Source: a virus. Taken from it: a stretch of 47,436 bases of DNA. The position numbers were made by a program, and so were the translations under genes. Numbering within the stretch: the stretch's first letter is position 1; each line of letters opens with the position of its first letter. The notes below the pieces were generated by a model. The model saw nothing but the letters and a program-made list of their open reading frames with translations, did not search any database and had not been told where the DNA came from. This document shows positions 7,997-16,333 of this stretch, piece after piece. The stretch lies in IMG/VR virus record IMGVR_UViG_3300021964_000123, positions 1 through 47,436 of that record. One strand, 5' to 3'.

Positions 7997-9133
7997 ATGG
8001 CTGCGAAAGCAAAAACAGACACTAAGCCCGGACGAGTGGCTATGCAAGATTTAATGAAGCTTGTCAATAAAAAGGCAGGCAGAAATGTCGCACACGATCT
8101 AACAGGCGACAACCCAACAGAAGTAAAAGAGTGGATCCCAACAGGTTCGCGCTGGCTTGACTCTATCATTTGCAAGGGACAAGTCGCAGGTATTCCAGTC
8201 GGTAAGGTTTCGGAGATCGCAGGTCTTGAGGCAACAGGCAAGTCTTATATGGCTGCACAGATCGCAGCAAACGCCCAGAAAACGGGTAAGCTTGTCGTTT
8301 ACTTTGATTCCGAGTCTGCTATCGACCCAGACTTCTTGGAGCGAGCAGGATGCGATCTAAGCCAGTTAATGTATGTTCAGGCATCCTCTGTCGAGTTCGT
8401 TCTAGAAACCGTTGAAGAATTGCTCGGAGCAGCAGATCAACAACTTGTATTTATCTGGGACTCGCTAGCATTTACACCATCTGTTTCAGATGTCGAAGGA
8501 GACTTCAATCCACAGTCTTCAATGGCTGTTAAGGCACGTATTCTTGCAAAGGGTATGTCTAAACTTATCATTCCTATCGCAGACAAGCAAGCAACGTTCC
8601 TTGTGTTGAACCAGTTGAAGGCAAACATCCCAAGCGGACCCAATGCACGTATTGTTGCAATGACGACGCCATATATGACGCCGGGAGGTAAAGCACTTCA
8701 ATATTCATATTCTTTGCGTATTTGGCTCACTGGTCGCAAGTCCAAGGCGGCATATATTGAAGACGACAAGGGATATCGCATCGGTTCAGAAGTAAAGGCA
8801 AAGTTAGAGAAGTCTCGCTTTGGAACACAAGGCAGAAACTGTGCTTTCCGTATCCTCTGGGGAACAGATGAAGTAGGAATTCGCTGTGATGAGAGCCTTT
8901 TTGAGGCCATTAAGGGATCTCCCAAACTTACATCGGCGGGCGCTTGGTATACACTAACGATGGAAGATGGTTATAGCAAGAAGTTTCAGCCTTCCAAGTG
9001 GAACGATCTTATGGCGGAAGATGCAGAATTCAAGCAACGTGTTTATGATGTTGTTATGGAAGAGGTGGTGCAAAACTTTGATACACGACAAGGAGACGCT
9101 AAGAGGTTTTACGAGGATCCAGACGGCGAATAA
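7997..9133 (+). CDS. recA: RecA/UvsX-like recombinase
   Basis: The 378-residue protein forms filaments on single-stranded DNA and drives strand exchange. A Walker A motif GLEATGKS lies at 76-83, YFDSESAIDPDFL follows, and LVFIWDSLAFTP is the Walker B strand. LNQLKANI matches the region after loop L1 and TPGGKALQYSYSLRI matches the end of the L2 region. The length is close to bacterial RecA and T4 UvsX. TAAGGAGAAAAGA precedes the ATG at 7997; an earlier in-frame start at 7913 would overlap the methyltransferase gene heavily and lacks such a site. It is followed by a promoter and a folded leader region. Confidence 0.95.
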   Translation: MAAKAKTDTKPGRVAMQDLMKLVNKKAGRNVAHDLTGDNPTEVKEWIPTGSRWLDSIICKGQVAGIPVGKVSEIAGLEATGKSYMAAQIAANAQKTGKLVVYFDSESAIDPDFLERAGCDLSQLMYVQASSVEFVLETVEELLGAADQQLVFIWDSLAFTPSVSDVEGDFNPQSSMAVKARILAKGMSKLIIPIADKQATFLVLNQLKANIPSGPNARIVAMTTPYMTPGGKALQYSYSLRIWLTGRKSKAAYIEDDKGYRIGSEVKAKLEKSRFGTQGRNCAFRILWGTDEVGIRCDESLFEAIKGSPKLTSAGAWYTLTMEDGYSKKFQPSKWNDLMAEDAEFKQRVYDVVMEEVVQNFDTRQGDAKRFYEDPDGE

Positions 9134-9146
9134 AGTAAAAAAGTGC

Positions 9147-9175
9147 TTGACTTTGCTGCATTGCTTTGTTATAGT
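9147..9175 (+). promoter_or_regulatory. Promoter of repeated type, copy 1
   Basis: TTGACT (9147-9152), 17-base spacer, TATAGT (9170-9175). About 55 bases here, from AAAAGTGC to CATATAGGAG, are nearly the same as 10703-10756, with most differences in the spacer. The start point would fall near 9182, just before the folded region. Confidence 0.75.
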
Positions 9176-9200
9176 AAAAAGAGCATATAGGAGTGAGGCG

Positions 9201-9381
9201 GTATTACGCAGGGTTCTACTGAGATGATATACGACCCGGACCAAGGAATAAGAGTCTTAAAAGGGAATACTTGGTCGCTTGCAGGTGAGAACCCTGCCAC
9301 TCCTTCAAATGAAGTTACCCCGATTGTAACGGGTGGGACTGGAAACAGTCAGTTAGGTGGTCTGGTTGCCTAACACCTTTT
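9201..9381 (+). ncRNA. Candidate structured RNA or leader with competing helices
   Basis: The stretch between a promoter and the next gene is unusually rich in perfect stems. GCAGGGTTCT (9208-9217) pairs with AGAACCCTGC (9288-9297) and encloses GACCAAG/CTTGGTC (9239-9245 with 9270-9276). Then come CTTC-AAAT-GAAG (9303-9314), CCCG/CGGG (9319-9333), GACTG-GAAA-CAGTC with a GNRA loop (9337-9350) and GTTAGG/CCTAAC (9352-9374), followed by ACCTTTT. CCGGACCA (9236-9243) can also pair with TGGTCTGG (9358-9365) in the last loop, with one G-U, which would break the inner stem. This points to a folded RNA, possibly switching between two states. I do not recognise a known RNA family. Confidence 0.6.
9224..9373 (+). 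CDS. Possible 49-residue ORF inside the structured leader
   Basis: An ATG at 9224 opens a 49-codon frame ending in TAA at 9371-9373, with a Gly/Thr/Asn-rich second half (PIVTGGTGNSQLGG). A nine-codon GTG-started frame (9193-9222) preceded by ATAGGAG ends one base before this ATG, which could allow reinitiation. The same bases form the perfect stems described for the leader, so coding may be a coincidence. No strong ribosome site lies directly before 9224. Confidence 0.25.
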   Translation: MIYDPDQGIRVLKGNTWSLAGENPATPSNEVTPIVTGGTGNSQLGGLVA

Positions 9382-9394
9382 GGGAGAGAAGAAA

Positions 9395-9709
9395 GTGACT
9401 GACGAAATCAAAGAACTCAAAAAGCAAGTAGAAGAACTCAAAAAAGAGAATACAGAACTACAACGAGAGTTATCAGTCCATAATTTTCTTGATACCGGCG
9501 TTCCACAAGAGCGACTTGATTATCAGCGAGAGTTAAAAAAAGAACTAAACGAATTTCGTCATCTCTACGGAAGTGTCATTTCTCGCATAAACAAGTTGGA
9601 AGACGATACAAGAGCAGCGATAGAGTTTGCCGACCTCGCAGAAGACGATAAGGGAACTGAAATGATTTTAGAGTTTTGCGAGGACATTACAAAGTTGGTT
9701 GGAGAATAA
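9395..9709 (+). CDS. Small coiled-coil protein
   Basis: The 104-residue protein begins with heptad-like repeats (EIKELKKQVEELKKENTELQ) typical of a parallel coiled coil, followed by a second charged helix and an acidic C-terminus. GTG at 9395 is preferred over TTG at 9380 because GGGAGAGAAGA lies nine bases upstream of the GTG. It is the first gene after the folded leader and therefore the likely target of any control there. Function is unknown. Confidence 0.75.
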   Translation: MTDEIKELKKQVEELKKENTELQRELSVHNFLDTGVPQERLDYQRELKKELNEFRHLYGSVISRINKLEDDTRAAIEFADLAEDDKGTEMILEFCEDITKLVGE

Positions 9710-9712
9710 AGA

Positions 9713-10291
9713 ATGAACAACATTGAGGACATTAAAAACAAATGGGAGAAAACAAGGCTTCTAGAAGAACTACCAGAAGACGAGCAATATTCTATGAGTC
9801 AATTGTTAGAAAATGAAGCAAGACATATTCTGTTTACTTACCAAGATGTAAATGAAAGTCAATTAGCATACATTTGTTTTCCTTTAATTCGCAGGATATT
9901 CCAATCATCAGGTTTTTTTGAAGAAGGTGATTGTCCACTCACTTTCACATACGAAACAAGTGCTCTTCCCGCATTTACCTACTTCAAGCCAGACGAAGAA
10001 GAATCAAGTGTTGCAACAACTCAGGTTTATGATTTTGAATCCTCGCCAAACAAAGAAGTGGTTGAGGAAATTTGCTCCAATAGATATTATGCTCTGGATG
10101 CGGAAGTTGGACTAACAGCAGAACTCGCTGAAAGATTCAGAAACGAACTTAACGAGAAACACAAAGGAAAACATCTTATTTTTGGATATCCAATTATGAT
10201 GAGAGAAGAAGACGGCGAAAGGATTTATTCTTATCGTTGTGCGGTTTTACCGGGAGGTTCAAGATTACACGAAGGAGGATATAAAGAATGA
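9713..10291 (+). CDS. Hypothetical protein, 192 residues
   Basis: I do not recognise this protein. It has an acidic N-terminal helix, a middle part with FPLIRRIFQSSGFF and a C-terminal strand-rich segment with FGYPIMMREEDGERIYSYRCAVLPGG. The residues around 150-185 have the look of a phage capsid or virion accessory domain but no active site is visible. It begins three bases after the coiled-coil gene and overlaps the next gene by ATGA, so the three small genes are co-transcribed from the promoter at 9147. Confidence 0.75.
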   Translation: MNNIEDIKNKWEKTRLLEELPEDEQYSMSQLLENEARHILFTYQDVNESQLAYICFPLIRRIFQSSGFFEEGDCPLTFTYETSALPAFTYFKPDEEESSVATTQVYDFESSPNKEVVEEICSNRYYALDAEVGLTAELAERFRNELNEKHKGKHLIFGYPIMMREEDGERIYSYRCAVLPGGSRLHEGGYKE

Positions 10292-10500
10292 ACAACATTG
10301 AGATTCTATATCAAGAATGCAAAGTGTGTGGAAAAACATTCAAACTTCCAACTCGTAAAGAACTGGAAAAATCAATTTTATTCAAGGCTGCCGAGGCTCT
10401 CGGAATTGATATGGGAAATGGTTATACAGGCGGGAATAGCTTGTTGGCAATGTTGAACTGTTCAGTTGAATGTGCGAGAAAACTGGAGAGCGAAGAGTGA
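10288..10500 (+). CDS. Small zinc-binding protein
   Basis: The 70-residue protein carries C11-x2-C14 near the N-terminus and C58-x3-C62 near the C-terminus, a spacing compatible with one zinc knuckle. GGATATAAAGA before the ATG includes a GAGGA ribosome site. It overlaps both neighbours by four bases (ATGA, GTGA). Function is unknown. Confidence 0.75.
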   Translation: MNNIEILYQECKVCGKTFKLPTRKELEKSILFKAAEALGIDMGNGYTGGNSLLAMLNCSVECARKLESEE

Positions 10501-10700
10501 AAGTCGGTGACTTGGTAAAACCTAAACACAAATACTCTAACAACGAAGTAGGGCTTGGGATAGTGTTAAAAGTAGAAGAAAACTTTTTTAAAACTTATAA
10601 TGACTACTTTGAAGACCGCTTGACTATTCACTGGATGCACGGGGAGACAACCTTTGAGCCAGATAGTTATGTTGAGAAACTTGCGGAGAACAAAGAATGA
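10497..10700 (+). CDS. VGDLV-type small barrel protein
   Basis: The 67-residue protein starts MKVGDLVKPKHKY, continues with GLGIVLKVEE and ends with IHWMHGETTFE, which predicts a small SH3- or KOW-like barrel. GTG at 10497 overlaps the upstream stop (GTGA) with GGAG 10 bases ahead, so this start is preferred to an in-frame codon at 10470. Several proteins in this window begin the same way (33915, 45522, 46043, 47175), so it may belong to an expanded phage family. Function is unknown. Confidence 0.75.
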   Translation: MKVGDLVKPKHKYSNNEVGLGIVLKVEENFFKTYNDYFEDRLTIHWMHGETTFEPDSYVEKLAENKE

Positions 10701-10710
10701 ATAAAAGTGC

Positions 10711-10739
10711 TTGACTTTGTTACTTTACTTTGTTATAGT
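10711..10739 (+). promoter_or_regulatory. Promoter of repeated type, copy 2 (uvdE)
   Basis: TTGACT (10711-10716), 17-base spacer, TATAGT (10734-10739), followed by AAAGAGCATATAGGAGG that also supplies the ribosome site for the ATG at 10764. The block repeats the one at 9139-9193, so both units are probably expressed together. Confidence 0.75.
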
Positions 10740-10763
10740 ATAAAGAGCATATAGGAGGGAAAT

Positions 10764-11699
10764 ATGCGTAACTATGGGTATGCGTGCATTTGCAAGTCGC
10801 TGTCCGATCTTCCGAAGTCGCAGCGTATCACAACTAACCGCAGTATGATCAAACGCACATTCAAGGAGCGTGGTATTGAATATGCGTCAGAACTTGCCTT
10901 GGATAACTTGCGTGATCTGCGCAAGATCCTGCAATGGAACTTGGAGAACGACATTTACTTTTATCGGTTGTCTTCCGACATCATTCCGTGGGCATCAGAG
11001 TACAACTTAGAGGATATGCCTAACTTCGGCGCTATCCACGCTGCCGCTGCATCCGCTGGTAACTTTGCTCGCCAGCACAACATGCGCCTCACATCACACC
11101 CCGGACCATTCAACAAGTTGGCGTCCCCACAAGAGCGTGTGTTTCAACTGACCAAGACCGATCTATCAGTGCATGCAGACTTGTTTGACCTTATTGGTTT
11201 GCCTCGCACGCCATACGCCAAACTCAACATCCACGTTGGCGCAGCCTACGGCGACAAGCCTTTTGCTCTCGACAACTTCTGTCGCAACTTTGAACGGCTA
11301 CCAGAGAATGTCCGTTCGCGCTTGACGGTAGAAAACGACGACAAGCCATCACTTTACTCTACGCGAGAATTGTACGAGGGCATATATAAGCGTATCGGTA
11401 TTCCTATCGTATTTGACTATCACCACCATATGCTGCACCCTGACGGACAGTCAGAGCAGGAAGCACTAGAAATGGCGCTTTCTACGTGGGGCGATGTAAA
11501 GCCAGTTGTGCATTACGCAGAGTCGCGTTCTGTTGAGCACAACAACCCTAAGATCAAGCCACAAGCACACTCCGATATGATCCGCAACCCATTTGATGAC
11601 TATGGACACGATCTGGACGTAATGATCGAGGCAAAGCACAAAGAACTTGCGCTCTTGGAATATCGTGATATAATGAACGAACAGAGGCTAGTAGGATGA
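10764..11699 (+). CDS. uvsE: UV damage endonuclease UvdE/UvsE
   Basis: This 311-residue TIM-barrel nuclease should nick DNA 5' of UV photoproducts. The N-terminal LGYACIC-like start (YGYACICKSLSD), TTNRSMI, FYRLSSDIIPWAS, LTSHPGPFNKLASP, NIHVGAAYGDK, LTVENDDKP and FDYHHHMLHP follow the order of UvdE motifs and include the expected metal-binding His and Glu residues. Length is typical. It starts from its own promoter and overlaps the exonuclease gene by ATGA. In a phage exposed to sunlight it would protect or repair its genome; that ecological reading is inferred. Confidence 0.93.
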   Translation: MRNYGYACICKSLSDLPKSQRITTNRSMIKRTFKERGIEYASELALDNLRDLRKILQWNLENDIYFYRLSSDIIPWASEYNLEDMPNFGAIHAAAASAGNFARQHNMRLTSHPGPFNKLASPQERVFQLTKTDLSVHADLFDLIGLPRTPYAKLNIHVGAAYGDKPFALDNFCRNFERLPENVRSRLTVENDDKPSLYSTRELYEGIYKRIGIPIVFDYHHHMLHPDGQSEQEALEMALSTWGDVKPVVHYAESRSVEHNNPKIKPQAHSDMIRNPFDDYGHDLDVMIEAKHKELALLEYRDIMNEQRLVG

Positions 11700-12676
11700 C
11701 TAAAACAGACAAGAAACGAGTATTGATCATTGACTCTCTAAACCTTTATTTGAGAGCATATATTATGGACCCAAGCCTTACTATGCAAGGAGAACCTTGC
11801 GGGGGCATCAAGGGTTCATTAAAGATCCTTCAAAAACTCGTCAGAGACTCAAACCCAGACGAGATCGTATTTGTATGGGATGGACCAAATGGTTCTCGAA
11901 AGAGAAAGGCACTTGATAAGGACTATAAGAGTGGCAGAACACCAGTCCGTCTAAACAGGTCAGTTAAGAACCTGACTGATGAAGAGGAGATGCAAAATAA
12001 GGTATGGCAACAGATGCGCCTGATGGAGTATCTAAACGAAATGCCTATCATACAAATTGTTATTCCAGAGGTGGAGGCAGATGACGTTATTTCGTATTTA
12101 ACGCAAACTCCAAAATATCAAGGGTGGCAAAAGGTAATTGTGTCCAACGATAAGGACTTTTACCAACTTTGCGATGATGAAACAGTAGTGTTCCGACCAG
12201 TAAGCAAGACTGTCTACAACAAGAAGCGTATTATTGAGGAACTTGGCGTGCATCCGCGGAATATGGCGCTTGCACGCGCACTTGTAGGCGATGCATCAGA
12301 TAATTTGCCCGGTATCAAGTCGGTTGGATTTAAGACGATCCAGCGCCGTCTTGGCTTTTTGGCTTCCGAGAAAGACTACACCATTGATGAACTGATCACT
12401 TACTGCGAGAACGTAGATAGCAAGTTAAAGTTCCACGATAATATCTTGGAAGGTCAAGACACGATCGCACATAACTACAAAATGATGCAACTTTATTCTC
12501 CGATGCTTTCTCCTCAGTCAAAGGACTTTGTGAAAAACGCCGTTGAGAATTTTGAGTTCAATTTCAACAAGATAGAAATTATTAAGAAAATGCGAGACGA
12601 TGGGTTCGGTGAATTGAACTGGAAAGATCTAGAATTGCATTTAAACAAGATTGCTCTGGACAGCCAAAATTCTTGA
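11696..12676 (+). CDS. 5'-3' exonuclease / flap endonuclease (FEN family)
   Basis: The 326-residue protein matches phage FEN/T4 RNase H nucleases that remove RNA primers and 5' flaps. VLIIDSLNLYLRAY at the N-terminus, VFVWDGPNGSRKR, VEADDVISYL, IVSNDKDFYQL and GDASDNLPGIKSVGFKT supply the acidic metal-binding residues and the helix-hairpin-helix. The family A polymerase at 718 has no such domain, so this would be its separate partner. ATGA overlap joins it to the UvdE gene. Its stop lies within the -35 box of the next promoter. Confidence 0.92.
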   Translation: MTKTDKKRVLIIDSLNLYLRAYIMDPSLTMQGEPCGGIKGSLKILQKLVRDSNPDEIVFVWDGPNGSRKRKALDKDYKSGRTPVRLNRSVKNLTDEEEMQNKVWQQMRLMEYLNEMPIIQIVIPEVEADDVISYLTQTPKYQGWQKVIVSNDKDFYQLCDDETVVFRPVSKTVYNKKRIIEELGVHPRNMALARALVGDASDNLPGIKSVGFKTIQRRLGFLASEKDYTIDELITYCENVDSKLKFHDNILEGQDTIAHNYKMMQLYSPMLSPQSKDFVKNAVENFEFNFNKIEIIKKMRDDGFGELNWKDLELHLNKIALDSQNS

Positions 12677-12700
12677 CTTATGAGAGCATCAGGTTATAAT
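12673..12700 (+). promoter_or_regulatory. Promoter before the helicase gene
   Basis: TTGACT (12673-12678) and a perfect TATAAT (12695-12700) with a 16-base spacer. The -35 box contains the stop codon of the exonuclease gene. GAGGGGGTGG follows as ribosome site. Confidence 0.7.
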
Positions 12701-12723
12701 TATAGTCTCAGAGGGGGTGGTTC

Positions 12724-14130
12724 TTGAACTCTTCAAGACCTGCACAAAATCAGCCGACTTTTGGTCGCTACGGAAAGTCTTTTCAGGAGGGTTTGGTACA
12801 ATTAATTTATCAGGATCGCCCCTTTGCAGATCAGATAACAGAAGTCCTAGATCTAAACTTTCTTGAACTGGAATATCTACGTGTATTTACAGACAAGATA
12901 ACTTCTTATCGCGACAAGTATTCTAAGCATCCGTCTGCTAATGCAATTGCTACCATTCTCAAGACAGAGCTTGAAACAGAAGACACAGTTATCCAGCAGC
13001 AAGTAAAAGAATACTTTACTCGCATTACAACAAGTGAACTGGACAACGAAGAATACATCAAAGAAAAGTCACTAGACTTCTGTAGAAAGCAAAACCTCAA
13101 AGAAGCGATGTTGCAGTCCGTTGGTTTGCTGGAGTCCTCTTCTTTTGATGAGATCTCCAAGGTTATCAACGACTCGCTAAAACTTGGCTCGGAGACAAAC
13201 TTTGGACACGACTTTATTGCAGACTTCGAGGCTCGCTATCAGCCACGTCATCGCCAACCCGTTACAACAGGCTGGAAAGACGTTGACTCTATTGTTGGTG
13301 GTGGTCTAGGCAAGAACGAACTTGGTGTGGTTATTGCCCCCACAGGTGCTGGAAAGTCTATGGTGCTTGTGCATCTTGGTTCGCAGGCAGTCAAAGAAGG
13401 TAAGACCGTCATTCACTATACGCTGGAACTTCAAGACACTGTTATCGCCAACCGCTACGACAGTTGTATTACAGGTTATCCTTTAAGTGACTTGATGAAC
13501 TTCAAGGACGAGATCTACGAAGAAATTCAAGACATTGATGGATCTCTGATCGTAAAGGAGTATCCAACAAAGTCTGCTTCTGTAAGCACGATCCGTGCTC
13601 ATTTGAACAAGTTATCAAAGCGCGGCATCAACCCCGGCATGATCATCGTTGACTACGCCGATCTTTTGAAGCCTATTGTCGTAAGAAAAGAAAAACGAGC
13701 AGAACTTGAATCTATTTATGAAGATCTACGAGGGCTCTCAACAGAATTTGGCTGCCCCATTTGGACAGCCTCGCAAACAAACCGATCAGGCTTGAACGCA
13801 GAGGTGATCACAATGGAGCAGATCTCCGAAGCATTCAATAAATGCTTTGTGGCTGACTTTATTATGTCGGTATCTCGCACGATCGAGGACAAACAAAACA
13901 ACACAGGTAAGATTTTTATTGCAAAAAATAGAAACGGACCTGACGGAATAGTGTATGATATCTTCATGGACACGTCCAACGTGAAAATTAAGACTATGCC
14001 GAAAACAAACACGGTTGCTCCAAATATCACAACAAAATTAATACCAGCAACTCCGCCACCACTTGGCGCAAAAGAACAGAAAGAACTGTTGCTAAACAAA
14101 TACGAGAAATACAGAAAAGGAAACAAATAA
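12724..14130 (+). CDS. dnaB: Replicative DNA helicase, DnaB/T4 gp41-like
   Basis: The 468-residue protein has an N-terminal helical region and a RecA-type motor with Walker A APTGAGKS (205-212), the hydrophobic Walker B strand MIIVDYADLL and the ASQTNRSG sensor region after it. IVGGGLGKNELGVVIAPTG is the usual lead-in to the P-loop of this family. The hexamer would unwind the fork ahead of a polymerase. The start is TTG at 12724, supported by GAGGGGGTGG a few bases upstream. No primase domain is fused and no separate primase was recognised in the window. Confidence 0.92.
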   Translation: MNSSRPAQNQPTFGRYGKSFQEGLVQLIYQDRPFADQITEVLDLNFLELEYLRVFTDKITSYRDKYSKHPSANAIATILKTELETEDTVIQQQVKEYFTRITTSELDNEEYIKEKSLDFCRKQNLKEAMLQSVGLLESSSFDEISKVINDSLKLGSETNFGHDFIADFEARYQPRHRQPVTTGWKDVDSIVGGGLGKNELGVVIAPTGAGKSMVLVHLGSQAVKEGKTVIHYTLELQDTVIANRYDSCITGYPLSDLMNFKDEIYEEIQDIDGSLIVKEYPTKSASVSTIRAHLNKLSKRGINPGMIIVDYADLLKPIVVRKEKRAELESIYEDLRGLSTEFGCPIWTASQTNRSGLNAEVITMEQISEAFNKCFVADFIMSVSRTIEDKQNNTGKIFIAKNRNGPDGIVYDIFMDTSNVKIKTMPKTNTVAPNITTKLIPATPPPLGAKEQKELLLNKYEKYRKGNK

Positions 14131-16098
14131 ATGAGAACAGTAAATAACATCCGCAGATTCAGGCTATCCGACTCTTTCGTAGAGCCATATAAGACCGCAG
14201 AGGTGCCTTGGGGTCCGCTTGGGTATGTAACCTTCAAGCGCACATACGCCCGTCGCCTTAGTGAGTTTGAGCCAGACGCAACAGGCACAGAAGAGTGGTG
14301 GCAAACTTGTCGCCGCGTTGTTGAGGGTATGTTTGATATCCAAAAAGAGCACGTTGTAAGGCTTGGCTTGGAATGGAACGACAACAAAGCACAGCGCACC
14401 GCAAAAGATGCTTTTGATCGGCTATTCAACTTGAAATGGACACCTCCCGGTCGTGGTCTGTGGATGATGGGCACAAAGTTCGTCAAAGAGAGAACCGGCG
14501 CTGCACTGTTCAACTGCGCCTTCCGCTCCACTAGTGATATTTCCACCAAGGGCGGCTACATCTTTGCTTGGATCATGGACGCTCTTATGGTTGGTGTTGG
14601 CGTTGGTTTCGACACAAAGGGTGCTGGAACTGTTGTTATCCAAGAGCCAGAGTACACCAACGATGTTCTAGTTATTGATGATTCTCGCGAAGGGTGGGTT
14701 AACTCAGTTCACACGCTCCTTGACGGCTTTTTGCTTGGCGCAAAGGTTCCCAAATTCGACTACTCAGCAATTCGTCCAGAAGGCGCCCTTATCTCCGGCT
14801 TTGGCGGAACATCATCAGGACACGGACCTCTCAAAGAGTTGCACGAGAGTTTAACTGAACTCTTCACACCAAAGATCGGAGAGGCTATCACATCTGTTGA
14901 TATTGTAGACACAGAAAACCTTATTGGTCGTTGTGTCGTTGCAGGAAACGTTCGTCGCTCGGCTGCGCTTGCTTTGGGCGATCACGAAGATATGCACTAT
15001 CTTGAGATGAAGAACGATCAAGAAAAGTTGTATCATCACCGCTGGGGCTCCAACAACTCATATAATGCTCCAGTTGGTATGGACTACACTTGGCATGCAG
15101 AGCAAGCACAGCAAAACGGAGAGCCCGGAACGATCTGGCTTGAAAATGCCCGAGCATACGGCAGGTTTAAGGACGGCATCAACTATGATGATGCAGAGGT
15201 TGTTGGCTTTAACCCTTGTGTAGAGCAAAGCCTTCACAACGCAGAACTTTGCTGTCTTGTCGAGACATTCCCAGCAAAGCACGAAGACTACGATGACTAT
15301 CTGCGAACCTTGAAGTGTGCATATTTATACGGCAAGACCGTCACGCTGGTTAATACGCATTGGCCAGAGACTAACGCGAAGATGTTGAAGAACCGCCGTA
15401 TTGGTCTGTCGCAGTCTGGAATTATTCAGGCGTTCACAAAGCACGGCAGACGCAAGATGTTTGAGTGGTGCGACGATGCCTATGAGCACATCAGAGAGTT
15501 GGATAAGGAATACTCTAACTGGCTTTGCGTTCCTCGTTCGATCAAGATGACTTCTATCAAGCCATCTGGTACTGTATCTCTCCTGAATGGCTCCACTCCG
15601 GGCATTCACTTCCCAGAGGACGAGTTTTACATCAGGCGCATCAGGTTCTCCAAGACCTCGCCTTTGTTGGACAGTCTTCGCGATGCTGGATACTTCATTG
15701 AAGATGATGCCTACTCGCCCAACACATCAGTTGTCGAGTTCCCAGTCAGAGAACAGTTCTTTACAAAAGGCAAGAAAGATGTTAGTATGTGGGAACAGTT
15801 AGAGTTAGCAGCACAATACCAGTATTACTGGGCTGATAATGCAGTTTCAATTACGGTAACCTTTAAGCCTCACGAGGCATCGCAGATCAAGAGTGCTCTT
15901 GAGATGTACGAAACGCGACTTAAAGCAGTATCATTTTTGAGACTGAGCGAAACTGGCTATAAGCAAGCACCCTATGAGCCTATCACAGAGGAAAGGTACA
16001 ACGAGATGGTAGCAAAGATCACGCCAATTCAAAGAATTGAGACTGATGTTGCTGGCGCAGGCACAAAGTTCTGTGATGGAGAGTCTTGCGAAATATGA
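14131..16098 (+). CDS. nrdJ: Class II (adenosylcobalamin-dependent) ribonucleotide reductase
   Basis: This 655-residue enzyme reduces ribonucleotides to deoxyribonucleotides, using coenzyme B12 as radical source. NPCVE at 361-365 supplies the radical Cys363 and Glu365, C129 (FNCAF) and C374 are the likely redox pair, and GDGESCEI-like C-terminal CDGESC provides the shuttle cysteines. PPGRGLWMMG near residue 107 and KPSGTVSLLNGSTPGIH near 475 are hallmark segments. Length and motifs match the monomeric RTPR-type enzymes found in many phages. No small radical subunit is needed or present. The phage thus depends on cobalamin in the host. Confidence 0.95.
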   Translation: MRTVNNIRRFRLSDSFVEPYKTAEVPWGPLGYVTFKRTYARRLSEFEPDATGTEEWWQTCRRVVEGMFDIQKEHVVRLGLEWNDNKAQRTAKDAFDRLFNLKWTPPGRGLWMMGTKFVKERTGAALFNCAFRSTSDISTKGGYIFAWIMDALMVGVGVGFDTKGAGTVVIQEPEYTNDVLVIDDSREGWVNSVHTLLDGFLLGAKVPKFDYSAIRPEGALISGFGGTSSGHGPLKELHESLTELFTPKIGEAITSVDIVDTENLIGRCVVAGNVRRSAALALGDHEDMHYLEMKNDQEKLYHHRWGSNNSYNAPVGMDYTWHAEQAQQNGEPGTIWLENARAYGRFKDGINYDDAEVVGFNPCVEQSLHNAELCCLVETFPAKHEDYDDYLRTLKCAYLYGKTVTLVNTHWPETNAKMLKNRRIGLSQSGIIQAFTKHGRRKMFEWCDDAYEHIRELDKEYSNWLCVPRSIKMTSIKPSGTVSLLNGSTPGIHFPEDEFYIRRIRFSKTSPLLDSLRDAGYFIEDDAYSPNTSVVEFPVREQFFTKGKKDVSMWEQLELAAQYQYYWADNAVSITVTFKPHEASQIKSALEMYETRLKAVSFLRLSETGYKQAPYEPITEERYNEMVAKITPIQRIETDVAGAGTKFCDGESCEI

Positions 16099-16105
16099 GG
16101 TAAAA

Positions 16106-16333
16106 ATGAATTTCAATCACTTAATGGACGCAAGGTTTCTAAAAAGAAGATGCGGCAACCGAAGCACTGGTTGCTATTACGTCCCAGCAGGTAATGTTCG
16201 CTCTACTCAAGGAGAGAATGTCCACATGACCATGGTTTGCAGAAACTGCGGCAAAAGAGAAGATATTTTTTTGAGTAAGCAACAATACCAAATACAGGAA
16301 AAACTGATACAAAAGGAGTTAGGAGATGTTTAA
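16106..16333 (+). CDS. Small zinc-ribbon protein
   Basis: The 75-residue protein has C16-x6-C23 and C45-x2-C48, enough for a zinc ribbon, with a charged C-terminal helix. The ATG at 16106 follows GAGGTAAAA; an earlier in-frame ATG at 16037 lies inside the reductase gene and has no ribosome site. It is placed between nrdJ and the GroES-like gene and overlaps the latter by eight bases. Function is unknown. Confidence 0.7.
   Translation: MNFNHLMDARFLKRRCGNRSTGCYYVPAGNVRSTQGENVHMTMVCRNCGKREDIFLSKQQYQIQEKLIQKELGDV

Noticed and set aside
9201-9381. A cobalamin riboswitch
   Set aside because: GGGAA, GCCACT and AGTCAG pieces recall the B12 aptamer, and the phage uses B12, but the stems seen do not match the aptamer layout and the downstream genes have no link to B12.
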